A stretch of 64,000 bases of DNA from a virus. The notes beneath the pieces are model-generated. The model was given only the letters and a program-made list of their open reading frames with translations. It did no database searches and was not told where the DNA came from. This document shows, in pieces, positions 35,501-45,221 of the stretch. The position numbers and the translations under genes are program-made. The DNA is taken from positions 97,236-161,235 of the IMG/VR virus record IMGVR_UViG_3300049740_003016; one strand, 5' to 3'. Each line of letters opens with the position of its first letter. Position 1 is the stretch's first letter.

Positions 35501-38500
35501 GATAAAATGAGTTCATTATTTGGTGGTGACGCCGAAGATGCATCTGATGGATTTTTCAGTGGAATGAAAAACAAAGTAAAAGGTATGTTTGGTGGAGCAG
35601 GACCTGAAGTACCAGGACCTTTAAAGAAAGATGGAACTCCTGATATGCGTTTCAAAGCAAACAAAGAATCAATGAAACCAAGTATTCCTGATTTATCAGA
35701 CGATGCAGTACCTGATGTTGATCCCAAAAAGGGAGATAAATTTAAAGAGTTCATTGAAAAATTTAATCAAATAGATATGACACAAATTATTAAAGCAGCC
35801 GCAGCTTTAGTAATATTATCAGCCGCACTTTATGTAACTGCAAAAGCATTGAATGAATTTAATACGGTAGAGTGGTCATCACTGGTAAAAGGAACTCTTG
35901 CATTAGGAATATTGATAGGTGGGTTATATGCACTATCACAGGTTTTAGATAAAGCAAAAAGTTCGTTAATCAAAGGAGCAGCTGCGTTGCTAATTATGGG
36001 TGCAGCCTTGATACCAGTTGCATATGCGTTTAATTTAATGGGATCAATTGATTTTGTTTCTGTTTTACTTGCAGGAACTGCGATTGCAGGATTTGCAGTA
36101 ATGGCTGCGGTACTTGGTTATGTTGCACCTTATATAATAGCAGGTTCCATTGCACTTGCAGTTTTAGGAGTGGCATTGATACCTGCGGCTGTTGCATTTA
36201 ATTTATTCGGTGCAGTCAATTGGGGAAGTGTGTTCCTTGGTATTCTTGCAATCGGTGTTTTAGCAGTTGCGGCTGCTTTCATGGGAAGTGTAGCACCTTT
36301 AATTATTGCTGGTGCTATTGCAATAGGTGCATTGGGTCTTGCATTAATTCCATTTGGAATTGCAGCCATACTTGCAGGTGCTGGAATGGCATTAATAGGA
36401 TTTGGAATACAACTGATGGTCACTGGTCTTGATCAATTGAATGCAGGACATATATTAATGCTATACGGACTTGCCGGTGCTATATTCATGTTTGCGTTGT
36501 TGTCACCTGTTATTTTAATTGCAGGATATAGTATGCTTGTATTCTCGGCAGCCTTGGCATTGGCAGGAATTGGAGTTATGATTTTTGGGTTTGCCATGAG
36601 TCTTGTAGTTGAAACATTAAAAGAATTACCAGCAGCTGCCGGTGGACTTTTTGTTTTTGCTGTGGCACTTGCAATGCTTGCACCACTTACACCATTAATT
36701 TTATTAACTGCCGGTGCGTTGTTATTTTTGGGAGTGGCAATGCTTCCACTTGCGATGAGTATGGTAATTTTAGGAGCAGGTATTGCTTTACTTGGACTTG
36801 GATTTCAAATGCTTAGAGATTCAAATGCAGCCGGAATGTTAGTTGAATTGGGATTTGCGATGTCATTTATTGCAATGATGTCACCATTTATTGTAGTAGG
36901 TGCGGCTGCGTTGACGATTTTAACTGCGGTATTATTACCATTCAGTATTGCAGTTGCGGTTGCTGGACTTGGAATGATGTTATTTGGTATAGGTTTGAAT
37001 TTAACTGCGGAAGCACTTATTAAATTAGGTGATGGAGCAAAATATTTAATTGGTTTTGCAATAGCAGTAAGCATTGTAGGTGCAATGCTTCCATTAATTA
37101 TATTAGGTGCAATTGCTATGGTAATATTGGCAACTGCTTTAATACCACTTGGAGTGGCTGCCATGATTGCAGGTGTGGGTCTTATGGCAGTGGGTGTGGG
37201 TATGGATTTGATGGCATCTGCACTTGAAGACTTGGATGTAGGAAAACTTTTAGGATTAGCATTTACATTTGCAATTATGGGTTCAATGATTCCATTAATA
37301 TTACTTGGTGCAATCGCAATGGGAATTATGGCAACCGCAATGATACCATTAGCAGTTGCAGCCGCAGTTGCAGGAATTGGTATGTATATGTTTGCATCAG
37401 CATTTGAAATACTTGCGGATTCGTTGTCCAAAGTAACACCTGAATCTGTATTATCTTTAATTGGTCTTGGTGTAGCAATGATGTTCTTGGGAGCAATGGC
37501 ACCGTTTGCAATACTTGCTTCATTAGCACTCGCAGTATTTGCAATTGGTTTGGGTGCGTTTGGTATAGCAGCCGCAATCGTTGCTCCGTCAATGGATATT
37601 TTAGCAAAAGGATTTGCTATCTTAGCACTATCACTTGAGCATATAGCAGCCACGGCAATGCCAGCATTGGTAGGATTGACTTTACTTGGACTAATAAGTC
37701 CATTATTGTTTGTGGCAGCTGCGGGTATGGCTGCTCTTGCAATTCCTACTTTATTATTCGGTGCAATAGCCGGTTTAGTTGCACCTTCGATTTTGTTACT
37801 ATCTGGTGCATTTTATGTTTTGTGTGAATCATTGAAAAAAATTGGTGAAGAAGGTACACTTGCATTGGTTTCACTGATGGGTCTTGCATTATTAGCACCA
37901 CTATTGCTCGTAGCAGCTGCTGGTATAACTGCGGTTGGTGCATCTATGATGGCACTTGCATTTGGACTATTCTTCTTGGATGAAGATGATGTGGCTGTGC
38001 TTGGAATATTAGGTGAAGCAATGGCTAATATAGGCAAAGGAGCAAAAGACCTTGATATAACTTCATTTACAGAAGCACTTACGACTTTAGTTGATGATTC
38101 GTTCTTGTCCGGCATTTATTTATTGGGTGATGCAATAATGTATTTGGGAATGGCATTAAGTTCATTGCCAACAGAAAAAATGCAATTATTTGTAGATATG
38201 ACTGCATCTTCCGAAGGAGCAATGAGTGGAGTACCAACGGGAGGTACACCAGCACCTGCAATGTCCACAACTATTCAACCACCAGTAGAAGAAGAAAGTG
38301 GTGGATTCTTGGGAGGGTTGTTCGGTGGATTATTTGGAGAAGAAGCAACCACAGAAGCAGCCACAGAAGCATCTACGATTATCCAAACCCAAAAAGCAAT
38401 TGTAATTTCAGAAGGAACTAGTGGTGATGAGGGTGGTATGGGTACAGAATCAATTGGTGCTTCTGTTACACCACCAACTGGTGAGGGAGGAGGTTTTCTT

Positions 38501-38851
38501 GGTGGACTATTTGACGGATTATTCGGAGGAGAAGATAAAGCAGCCGAGACTTCAACGATTATTCAAACACAAAAAGCAATTGTAATTTCAGAAGGTGGTG
38601 GGGAATCACCACAAGAACAACTTGATATGCCAACTGGTACAGATGCAGGTGGTGGAGATTCATCTTTGGCAGAAATTATTGCTCAGATAGTAAATGCACC
38701 TGCACAAAACAACGCAGCTACAGGAGGTGGAGATAGTGCTGGTGTAGAAGCAAAACTTGATGAACTTATAGATTTAATGAAATCTGGCAAAATCGGTGTA
38801 CATATGGATGGTAGAAAAGTTGAATCTCAACTTGCAAGAGTAGCACCATAA
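32528..38851 (+). CDS. giant tape-measure-like protein with hydrophobic repeats
   Basis: At 2107 residues this is the largest gene. It follows the hub/chaperone pair, the usual place of the tape measure. Residues 1 to about 500 are helical, with coiled-coil character; about 540-560 is a first hydrophobic segment. A long alanine- and methionine-rich helical part follows. Residues about 1198-1830 consist of some ten repeats of 65-72 residues, each with hydrophobic helices (for example PLILLGAIAMGIMATAMIPL). The C-terminus contains two GGFLGGLF...STIIQTQKAIVISEG modules and a Gly-rich stretch. It could set tail length and insert into the host membrane during DNA ejection. The GTG 32528 start lacks a Shine-Dalgarno. 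T4's tape measure gp29 has 590 residues, so length and repeats are unusual. Confidence 0.7.
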   Translation: MADLDDIKDDLKDVVDISKMISGVMAGDVETSLGGVDDKVKEIQGAISDAYETGQTFTIENTTFDTMQRMLGNSQTILANTIPLATQFTEQLMGASDTAEMLTSIQDAGTQFQQQKVDLQNELTTNTGLTANKVDEIQAKLAQFSEVEKFLQSLESSVSATSNLDDAINVAYGSMETFIDTQTTSLEKVNALQDELRRIESAVTDISSKTISFNPVVDTSALTNASEKIKEIESNVAGGNIMANLEITGDNEIEKLKGDLAAAQNGATALSDAANDFRKSLIGVSTESEALAKIEDARKIANQTISEITSAMPSQQAAVDSASKTLEIEKARLNALPAGTLAYETQKARMEEVEVTHIRAVNAVKSQQAELAEVQRFGKDYLDQQSMSLANAENIASGIAEIKGNTSDLISETSNYQTELQKSQDKLDQYGEKYRKLVKELGPTFDSAAKGIDSAKESILGIAGSIPIFGGMIENNLRKPFEDASKEITLGLGEGFKAFTQVISDKGSVTDAMTAGFEKMSQAIKSAGAALKAAFSGPMLLIGSILLLIGMAVKRFMDLEAKSLEFRQELGLAADSTKDIESAAADVNRELAGFGVTLDHAYEAANALTRELGSTMLVTKEQIKMVSMMNAGLGISAENAVGVYEVFKNLSGGSSEVAKNLSLTTVALSTAAGVPLDDVMGDIAGASETVYAMSRGTGVELAVAAIEARRLGTNIESISSAMEQQLDFESSITNEMKMASMLGQHISMDAMRQAAFAGDQVRYMEEQQKVMAQIGDLSEMNMYQRKSIAAAMGMEVGELMKMQTQTKALAALENGTAEQRKALAEYQKQRNAALAGETKSLAEQGMEILKQQQAENVRTRMAAAFNELVTELGSVLLPVVESAMNILVPIVSTLVKGFAKLLVVVELLMQPFIFIGNIISAITGDTEGLKKQFDGVGAAAFAIGGILLAAFTPLGGMLGKFLGKIPLIGGALEKVFSTGSSAGEKMFGKLSDKMSSLFGGDAEDASDGFFSGMKNKVKGMFGGAGPEVPGPLKKDGTPDMRFKANKESMKPSIPDLSDDAVPDVDPKKGDKFKEFIEKFNQIDMTQIIKAAAALVILSAALYVTAKALNEFNTVEWSSLVKGTLALGILIGGLYALSQVLDKAKSSLIKGAAALLIMGAALIPVAYAFNLMGSIDFVSVLLAGTAIAGFAVMAAVLGYVAPYIIAGSIALAVLGVALIPAAVAFNLFGAVNWGSVFLGILAIGVLAVAAAFMGSVAPLIIAGAIAIGALGLALIPFGIAAILAGAGMALIGFGIQLMVTGLDQLNAGHILMLYGLAGAIFMFALLSPVILIAGYSMLVFSAALALAGIGVMIFGFAMSLVVETLKELPAAAGGLFVFAVALAMLAPLTPLILLTAGALLFLGVAMLPLAMSMVILGAGIALLGLGFQMLRDSNAAGMLVELGFAMSFIAMMSPFIVVGAAALTILTAVLLPFSIAVAVAGLGMMLFGIGLNLTAEALIKLGDGAKYLIGFAIAVSIVGAMLPLIILGAIAMVILATALIPLGVAAMIAGVGLMAVGVGMDLMASALEDLDVGKLLGLAFTFAIMGSMIPLILLGAIAMGIMATAMIPLAVAAAVAGIGMYMFASAFEILADSLSKVTPESVLSLIGLGVAMMFLGAMAPFAILASLALAVFAIGLGAFGIAAAIVAPSMDILAKGFAILALSLEHIAATAMPALVGLTLLGLISPLLFVAAAGMAALAIPTLLFGAIAGLVAPSILLLSGAFYVLCESLKKIGEEGTLALVSLMGLALLAPLLLVAAAGITAVGASMMALAFGLFFLDEDDVAVLGILGEAMANIGKGAKDLDITSFTEALTTLVDDSFLSGIYLLGDAIMYLGMALSSLPTEKMQLFVDMTASSEGAMSGVPTGGTPAPAMSTTIQPPVEEESGGFLGGLFGGLFGEEATTEAATEASTIIQTQKAIVISEGTSGDEGGMGTESIGASVTPPTGEGGGFLGGLFDGLFGGEDKAAETSTIIQTQKAIVISEGGGESPQEQLDMPTGTDAGGGDSSLAEIIAQIVNAPAQNNAATGGGDSAGVEAKLDELIDLMKSGKIGVHMDGRKVESQLARVAP
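36121..38040 (+). repeat. about ten degenerate hydrophobic protein repeats
   Basis: Units of 65-72 codons start with (A/S/I)P and share AIAMxIMATAMIPLxxAAxxAG-like helix pairs. DNA identity is low between most units but high between the sixth and seventh (about 37080-37480). Confidence 0.7.
38298..38605 (+). repeat. duplicated C-terminal module
   Basis: Two copies (about 38298-38416 and 38488-38600) encode GGFLGGLF, a Glu-rich spacer and STIIQTQKAIVISEG. The latter block is nearly identical in DNA. Confidence 0.75.
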
Positions 38852-38872
38852 CCTTCAAAAAAAATATATTGT

Positions 38873-38882
38873 TGTATTTATA
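38873..38882 (+). promoter_or_regulatory. late-promoter-like motif
   Basis: TGTATTTATA ends 6 bases before ATG 38889; no Shine-Dalgarno. Confidence 0.45.
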
Positions 38883-38888
38883 TATAAC

Positions 38889-41420
38889 ATGGCTAGTTGG
38901 ATTTCAAAAATGTTTCCTGATCTGTTTGGAGGTAGTTCAAATACACAATCTTCAAGCGATTTTAGAGAATTTGAAAATTCTAAAAGTAGACCAAGTACAA
39001 AATACGGAGGTAGTTTAAACGAACGGCTTGATCGTGGGCAAACTATATATAGAAGTGGTGTTCCATCTCCTGGTGCAAAATCACCAAGTATAGATGACCA
39101 AACAAGAAATTTAGACACCCGTGGAACTGGTAAAGGTGTAAACTTTTTTGGATATGGTCAAGATACAAAAGCAAATCCATTGGGAGATGCGGTTAATATT
39201 TCAACAAATCCATCTGCAACAGGTCGGGTAAAAATATCTGGATTTACCACAAAAGCATCTCCAAAAATGATTTCTGATTATGGTGGAGGTGAAAATGACG
39301 ATTCGGTAAAAATAGCTGCGGACAAAAGTGTTTATAGAAATGATCTAAATCCACGAAGTTATGGTCGTGAATTTACAAGTAAGGGAATTAGAACTCAAGG
39401 TGAATCTGGATTTGAATCGGCATATATTGATAAAGGAACAGAACCCATTGATAATTCACGTGAAGTTCAACGAAAAATGGATTTCGTTTCGTATGGTGAA
39501 GCATTAGATGGTCAAGGTGATGGTTATGTATCCTATAAGTTTAGTCAAGAGTATACAAACTTAAATACAGGTCCTTATGCTAAACCTACAATGGAAACTT
39601 GGGTACCGTACCCAGCATACGGTAATATCAATGAATATAAATATCTACCACGTTTGCAAGGTTTAACAAATAATGATCTTGGAAAAACTTTGTCAGTCGG
39701 TAATATAGGTGGTCCTTTTGATAAATTATCGGCAGGTGGTGGTTCGGATGGGGGAACTAATCCTGCAAATGAAAAAAGACGCATAGTTTCTGCATTAACA
39801 AAGCAATCCGGAGATATAGGTTCGGCTGTGGTGGACACGGGTGGTAGTTTTGTTGAAGTAGAAAATTCATCAATTTCTAATTCATCCCCTCTTTTGGTAG
39901 GGAAAACATGGGGAGCACCTTTATCTGTAAACAAAAACTTCAAAGATCAATATGAAATTATAAGTAAACCACCAACGGGTGAAGGAAAAGCAACGGAAGA
40001 AATGCAAAGTCGTGGTGATAATCGTGTAAACGGAGTAGTTACACCAGTCCCTAGTACCAATGCCGAACATTCAAAAATTTTGTCACGGGTCGGTATGAGT
40101 CTTACGGACAGAATAAATAATCCTTATCATAAAACTAAAAAATCACCACCTGGTTCTGCTGAAGAACAACAAGGTAATAACGATAAAGGTGAACAATCAT
40201 TACCAAGAAGTAAAGCAGTATCTTATGTAGATTTGGGTATAGGTAAAAGTGTTGAAACTATAAGACTAGATGAGTCATTGAAAAAGTTCGGAACGTCATA
40301 TACTGATAAATTGCGACAAATAGGACAACTCGGTGATTCTGCTGATTTAAAAGTATATAACGATATTAAAAGTTTAGTGGATTTAAAGCAATTGGCAGAA
40401 TCATCATTCAATCGCAGGACTAAAGAAAGTGCAGATTTACAGTCACCTGATTCGGGTCCTACCAGTAAAACATATAATCAAAGATTTTTAGAAAATCCAT
40501 ATCATTTAAATAAAAGAAATATACCAAATTATACAGGTATAGATAGAAAAGACCCATTTAATTTAAAAAGTGTATTAGATGCGGAAGATCATTCAATGAA
40601 CACAGAACCTGATTTTGCAAGTCAGGATTTTATTTCACTTTATTGGCACGATTTAGTAAATAAAAAATATATACCTTTTCGTGCATTTATTACTGGAATG
40701 AGTGATCAAGCAGATGCAACTTGGCAAAATGTACAATACTTAGGACGTGCAGATTCAGTTCACATATACCAGGGTTTTACACGACAATTATCGTGTGATG
40801 TACGGGTAGTTGCTCTTAGTATCGAGGAACTACACCCAATGTGGCAACGAATTAATTATATGGTAGGACTAACAAAACCAGCTTCCTATACGGAACATGG
40901 ATTTATCATTCCACCGTTTGTTAGATTTAATTTAGGAGATATATATCGTAATCAACCTGTCTTAGTAACAAGTGTTGCAGTTGAGATACCAGCAGAAGCA
41001 TCCTGGGAACTCGTAAACAACGAAAAAGCAAATGGTCAAGCAGAACGAGACAAATACGAATTTGCCGCCGGTGATATTAAAAGGAATAATGTTAAGGTTG
41101 CAAAATATCCAACAACGTGTGATTTAAAAGTAAGCATGACTGTACTGGAAAAATTTACTCCAGAGACAAAGGAAAATCACTTTGGTAATCATCCACTTCA
41201 TGCAGGTGTGGGAAATGGTTTTAATCAAACATTGACAAAATACGATAATAACACGCAAGATACACAACAAACAACACAGGCACAACAACAATCGGCACAA
41301 AGAGGACTAAATGCAGATCAAAATGCATCAAGACAAAGAACTCAAGAAGAAAGGCAAAACTCATTGTCATCGAGTTCACGAAGAAGTATTCTTGCTAATG
41401 TGGCACGAAACGGAATTTAA
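38889..41420 (+). CDS. baseplate tail-tube initiator-like protein (gp48/gp54 type)
   Basis: Residues 1 to about 560 are low-complexity, polar and Gly/Ser-rich. From about 575, YWHDLVNKKYIPFRAFITG, then VQYLGRADSVHIYQGFTRQL, SIEELHPMWQRINYMVGLT and IIPPFVRFNLGDIY with EIPAEASWEL follow the pattern of tube-like initiator proteins (T4 gp48 and gp54), on which the tail tube polymerises. The C-terminus is Gln-rich. At 843 residues it is more than twice the T4 proteins because of the N-terminal extension. Which of gp48 or gp54 it replaces cannot be told, and only one such gene is visible here. Confidence 0.65.
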   Translation: MASWISKMFPDLFGGSSNTQSSSDFREFENSKSRPSTKYGGSLNERLDRGQTIYRSGVPSPGAKSPSIDDQTRNLDTRGTGKGVNFFGYGQDTKANPLGDAVNISTNPSATGRVKISGFTTKASPKMISDYGGGENDDSVKIAADKSVYRNDLNPRSYGREFTSKGIRTQGESGFESAYIDKGTEPIDNSREVQRKMDFVSYGEALDGQGDGYVSYKFSQEYTNLNTGPYAKPTMETWVPYPAYGNINEYKYLPRLQGLTNNDLGKTLSVGNIGGPFDKLSAGGGSDGGTNPANEKRRIVSALTKQSGDIGSAVVDTGGSFVEVENSSISNSSPLLVGKTWGAPLSVNKNFKDQYEIISKPPTGEGKATEEMQSRGDNRVNGVVTPVPSTNAEHSKILSRVGMSLTDRINNPYHKTKKSPPGSAEEQQGNNDKGEQSLPRSKAVSYVDLGIGKSVETIRLDESLKKFGTSYTDKLRQIGQLGDSADLKVYNDIKSLVDLKQLAESSFNRRTKESADLQSPDSGPTSKTYNQRFLENPYHLNKRNIPNYTGIDRKDPFNLKSVLDAEDHSMNTEPDFASQDFISLYWHDLVNKKYIPFRAFITGMSDQADATWQNVQYLGRADSVHIYQGFTRQLSCDVRVVALSIEELHPMWQRINYMVGLTKPASYTEHGFIIPPFVRFNLGDIYRNQPVLVTSVAVEIPAEASWELVNNEKANGQAERDKYEFAAGDIKRNNVKVAKYPTTCDLKVSMTVLEKFTPETKENHFGNHPLHAGVGNGFNQTLTKYDNNTQDTQQTTQAQQQSAQRGLNADQNASRQRTQEERQNSLSSSSRRSILANVARNGI

Positions 41421-41422
41421 TT

Positions 41423-41716
41423 ATGAGATACTCATTTACAGATACAAAGAAATCGGAAAATGGAAAATCAGCATCCGAAACTACATTACTACAAAAATTT
41501 AAAAGTAGACCAACGGATATTTTTTTGGTGATAGTAGAAAGAACACGATTAGATCACTTGGCATTTAAATTTTATGATAATCCAAGTTATTGGTGGATAC
41601 TTGCACTTGCAAATGGAATAAAAGGAACAATGTATGTTCAACCAGGAACGAGAATAAGAATACCCGAGAGTGTAAATGAAGTAATCAACGATCACAGAAA
41701 AATCAACAATCGATAA
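41423..41716 (+). CDS. 53: baseplate wedge protein (gp53/LysM-like)
   Basis: A 97-residue protein with the gp53 core: RTRLDHLAFKFYDNPSYWWI, LALANGIKG and PGTRIRIPES. This is a LysM-like fold that in T4 gp53 clamps wedges together around the hub. It lacks the N-terminal part of T4 gp53 (196 residues). It starts three bases after the preceding stop and is followed two bases later by the next gene, so all three are cotranslated. Confidence 0.8.
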   Translation: MRYSFTDTKKSENGKSASETTLLQKFKSRPTDIFLVIVERTRLDHLAFKFYDNPSYWWILALANGIKGTMYVQPGTRIRIPESVNEVINDHRKINNR

Positions 41717-41718
41717 TT

Positions 41719-44700
41719 ATGTTTCCGAGTAGTATAACTAATTTGCTAAAGAAAAAAGCATCGGATATGATGCCGGCCGGTTTTGACTTCGGTGAACAGG
41801 AGCAAGAAGAAGAAAAAAATATTTCAGATTTCGTAAATGATGAAAGTCTCAATCCGTTTGCAAAAACTAATAAACCAAGTAGTCTTGCTGATCAAGGATT
41901 GAAAAGTTTATTTGGTGGAGGATCATCCAACACAGATAGTGGTGGAGGATTTTCTGACATGGTCGGTGGTGCATTAGGTGCATTTGGTCTAGGTGGGGGT
42001 GATGGAAAAGATTTTCTTGATAAATTAAGAAGTGATAAAAAATCAGACGGAGGTGAAAAACCATTATTTGAAAGTAAAGACGCCGCAAAGGCAGAATTGC
42101 TTACTAAACAAGCAAAACCACCTCCTACCGGAACTCCAATGGATGAATCATTTCCATCTGGTAATTCTGCACAATTTGGAACTACACATATACGTCCTTG
42201 GGTGCGACATGAATTGATGAGAAGAGAACGAAACACTGGTATGAATTATCCAGATAACGGTCAATATTCTTCGTATGTAGGAGCACCATTGGCAGGTGAA
42301 GATGGAGATTTTTCTGAAAGTTATGAGGATACCTTGTATAGAGGACCAAAAACTGCTTGGATGCGAGTAGTATCAAATGCAGTTGCAAAGGATGAAAGTG
42401 ACCCAACTGGAAATAAAAAGTTTTTCGGATTTGAATTGGGTGGAACTGCAAGCACAAATAAGTCGGCAACTAAATTGGACGATAGGTACGATTCATTTGA
42501 AAGAATGTATGGATTTGATCAAGATACTGGTCAGGGTGTAGGAAAAACATTTATGGGGTGGGGATATGATTCCACAGATGGTGGTCAGAAAGTCCCTCAC
42601 ATGGTAGAGGAAATGGATTTTAAACACAGACCGTCACCCGGTATAAATTCAATTAAATGTGAAGATAAAGATCCTGGTGCAAATATAAGAGAAACTACTG
42701 TTTCTTTCACCGTATTTAGTAGATCACAATTAGATTATATTGATGATTATTTTTTTAAATTAGGAACGACTGCAATTGTAGAGTGGGGGTGGAATACATA
42801 TCCAAGAGAAAATGTTGTAGATTATAGTAAACTAGGAGCAATACCTCAATACGCAAGAGGAAGTCGTGTAAAAGATGAAAACTTACTTGATAAAGTAAAT
42901 GCAAGACGATTTGAAATGGGAAAAACTGACCCTCTGTCTAAAAAAGATATTGACGATGATGTTGTGTATCAATACGGTGGTGGTAACGGTATACTTGGAT
43001 TGTGGAATGATAGTGTTTTGGCAAATACTGCTCTTAAAAATGGAAAAGGCAACTATGCGTTTGCCATCGGATTTCTATCAAGTTATAGTTTTAATTTGCG
43101 TGATGATGGTGGATATGATTGTGAAGTAAAAATAACATCACAAGCAGGTGGTGCGTGTGCTCTTAGTAACGATTCGTCTGGTAAGAAGGGCAAGAAAAAA
43201 GAAGATAAAGAAAAAGATAATAAAGAGGATTTTAAATATTTTATTGAAAACAAATTGGATGAAATCTTGATGGATGAAGGTGACGGAAATGATTTTTGGG
43301 ATTGGGGTGATTCTGACGATAACGAAAAACACGCAACTAAAATGGCGGGTAAGGCATACGGAAGATTCTTTCAATTTGATCAAAGCATAGGTGGAAAAGA
43401 TGCGTGGCACTCTGACCGTGAAGATTGTTATATAACATTCGGTTATTTTATTGATATAGTTAATTTCTTTTTCTCAAAAAAAATGAGTAAATCTAAGGCA
43501 ACGGTATTTGAATTTTCCGTTGGTGGTTGTAGATGTGTTGCACATCCCAATATAAAATCAACTGACGGAAAGGTTTTATTGATACCAAATGTAACTTCAC
43601 CCCGATATAACAAAGCAGATAGTGGTGGCTATAAGTTTGGTGAGGGTGGATATAAAAGTGATGTTGAAGGTGCAATTATGGAAGAAAGTTTTGAGGGTAA
43701 TACAGCCGGAGCAGCCGCAGACGCATTTTTTCAAGTTGTAAATGCAGAAATAAACGAGGGTGGTGGTGGTGATACACGAATTAAATCTCTCAGTGATGCG
43801 TTAGATGCTTCCCCCCGTGATGATTTGTATAGTATGCTATCGGCAGCTGCCAAACGAGCAGTAGAAAGAGGTGATTTACCGAAAGGTGTTACGGATATAA
43901 TGGTTCGTCCTTTTCCAGATTATGCAACGATTGATGGACAATCCACAGATGGATTCAGTGGAAGAATACAAGATTTATTTATAAACTATAATGTCATTAA
44001 AGATTCTGTATCAAACGGACAAGATATAAAACAAATAATTAAAGACATTTTAAAGAAAGCATCAACGGCTGCAGGTGGGGTATGGGATTTTGATGTAGTT
44101 GGAGCAGATACTGCGGTTTCAAACAGCACTACTGCAATAATTGTAGATAGACGATATTCTGGTCAAACCAATACATACGATATACAAAAAGATGATCAAA
44201 CATGGAAATTTAAATCTCATACGAAAAATAGTGTAGTTAGGGGATTGTCCTTAGACATATCCGTGGCACAAGAAACCTCACAACAAACGATTTTTCCAAA
44301 AGAAGATCAGAATTCTCAGGCAGATTTTCATTCAAGAGGTAGAATGGATAGAGTTCTTGACGGAGAAGCCGAGCAAATTGAGGCACAAAAACTCAATGAA
44401 GATACCAAACCAGAAGACGAAGATGAAGACGAAGATGACATTGAGTCGGAAGAAAAATTTATAGTAGGGCAGATGGTGGGTGCAAAATGGATAGATATTG
44501 AGTGTGTTGACCCAGACAGAAATCGTATGTTGGCAGGTATGAAGAAAGATAATAACAAAAAAAATAGTGTAAAAAATAATATACCACTTGATGGTTGTAA
44601 GGTAACACTTGAACTTGACGGAATAGAGGGCATTCGGTTATTAGATGTATTCACCTGCACAGGTGTACCAACACGATACTTTATGAATGGTCATTGGAGA

Positions 44701-44790
44701 GCACAATCGGTATCACATGAAATATCCAATAATGAGTGGGTAACCACGGTTGAGGGTGAGTATTTACCAAGTCCGGATACAAGCACATAA
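41719..44790 (+). CDS. large baseplate hub-like structural protein
   Basis: The 1023-residue protein starts with a polar Gly-rich region (1-140). The middle has RETTVSFTVFSRSQLDYIDD and FFKLGTTAIVEWGWNTY, followed by an acidic Lys/Asp linker (around 480-540). Near the C-terminus, GCKVTLELDGIEGIRLLDVF, GVPTRYFMNGHWRAQSVSHE and EWVTTVEGEYLP match the barrel-like ending found in contractile-tail hub proteins (gp27 class). A hub role is therefore likely, but no lysozyme or spike domain is visible. A very acidic stretch (DEDEDDIESEE) lies near residue 900. Confidence 0.55.
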   Translation: MFPSSITNLLKKKASDMMPAGFDFGEQEQEEEKNISDFVNDESLNPFAKTNKPSSLADQGLKSLFGGGSSNTDSGGGFSDMVGGALGAFGLGGGDGKDFLDKLRSDKKSDGGEKPLFESKDAAKAELLTKQAKPPPTGTPMDESFPSGNSAQFGTTHIRPWVRHELMRRERNTGMNYPDNGQYSSYVGAPLAGEDGDFSESYEDTLYRGPKTAWMRVVSNAVAKDESDPTGNKKFFGFELGGTASTNKSATKLDDRYDSFERMYGFDQDTGQGVGKTFMGWGYDSTDGGQKVPHMVEEMDFKHRPSPGINSIKCEDKDPGANIRETTVSFTVFSRSQLDYIDDYFFKLGTTAIVEWGWNTYPRENVVDYSKLGAIPQYARGSRVKDENLLDKVNARRFEMGKTDPLSKKDIDDDVVYQYGGGNGILGLWNDSVLANTALKNGKGNYAFAIGFLSSYSFNLRDDGGYDCEVKITSQAGGACALSNDSSGKKGKKKEDKEKDNKEDFKYFIENKLDEILMDEGDGNDFWDWGDSDDNEKHATKMAGKAYGRFFQFDQSIGGKDAWHSDREDCYITFGYFIDIVNFFFSKKMSKSKATVFEFSVGGCRCVAHPNIKSTDGKVLLIPNVTSPRYNKADSGGYKFGEGGYKSDVEGAIMEESFEGNTAGAAADAFFQVVNAEINEGGGGDTRIKSLSDALDASPRDDLYSMLSAAAKRAVERGDLPKGVTDIMVRPFPDYATIDGQSTDGFSGRIQDLFINYNVIKDSVSNGQDIKQIIKDILKKASTAAGGVWDFDVVGADTAVSNSTTAIIVDRRYSGQTNTYDIQKDDQTWKFKSHTKNSVVRGLSLDISVAQETSQQTIFPKEDQNSQADFHSRGRMDRVLDGEAEQIEAQKLNEDTKPEDEDEDEDDIESEEKFIVGQMVGAKWIDIECVDPDRNRMLAGMKKDNNKKNSVKNNIPLDGCKVTLELDGIEGIRLLDVFTCTGVPTRYFMNGHWRAQSVSHEISNNEWVTTVEGEYLPSPDTST

Positions 44791-44792
44791 AA

Positions 44793-45221
44793 ATGGAAGA
44801 ATATACTGAAGATTTAGAAGAAAAAGAAAAGTATTTACTTCTCTTAAATAAAACAGGAGCAAGTTTGAAACCAACTTATCTTAGTAACAATCCAACAGAT
44901 AAAGTTGTAGAACCATCGACAGATGATTATATAAAAGGAATGATGAATAGATATTTTGTAGCAAAAGCAAACGATTTATACTCACAGATATATGAAGTAA
45001 CTCCTGCTGAATATAAACAATTTAAAAAAAATCCATTTTATGTAACCGCAACAATGAGGTGGAAAATAACAGGTCCTTTAAAAAATGTTTATGACAGAGG
45101 AATTTTAAAAAATCGTGGAGTAGTTGATTTTAATATGGTGTCATATCAGGAAATTCAGGCAGTCATGCCACGAATCGACACTAAGATAAGTGCATTGAAT
45201 CAATTTCACAAAACTGATTGA
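44793..45221 (+). CDS. conserved-type tail/baseplate protein, 142 aa
   Basis: The pattern YFVAKANDLYSQIYEVTPAE, KKNPFYVTATMRWKITGP and VVDFNMVSYQEIQAVMP resembles a small protein that often accompanies baseplate genes in T4-type phages. I cannot give a T4 number. It begins two bases after the hub-like gene and ends just before a sigma70-like promoter, closing the tail cluster. Confidence 0.55.
   Translation: MEEYTEDLEEKEKYLLLLNKTGASLKPTYLSNNPTDKVVEPSTDDYIKGMMNRYFVAKANDLYSQIYEVTPAEYKQFKKNPFYVTATMRWKITGPLKNVYDRGILKNRGVVDFNMVSYQEIQAVMPRIDTKISALNQFHKTD

Noticed and set aside
34939-35754. Minus-strand open frame of 271 codons
   Set aside because: Antisense to the tape-like gene, Ser/Pro/Asn-rich composition typical of shadow frames, no promoter or Shine-Dalgarno.
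36805-37653. Long open frame on the minus strand (282 codons)
   Set aside because: It is the complement of the Ala/Gly/Leu-rich repeats; the product is Ala/Ile/Pro low complexity, with no start signal, and lies wholly inside the tape-like gene.
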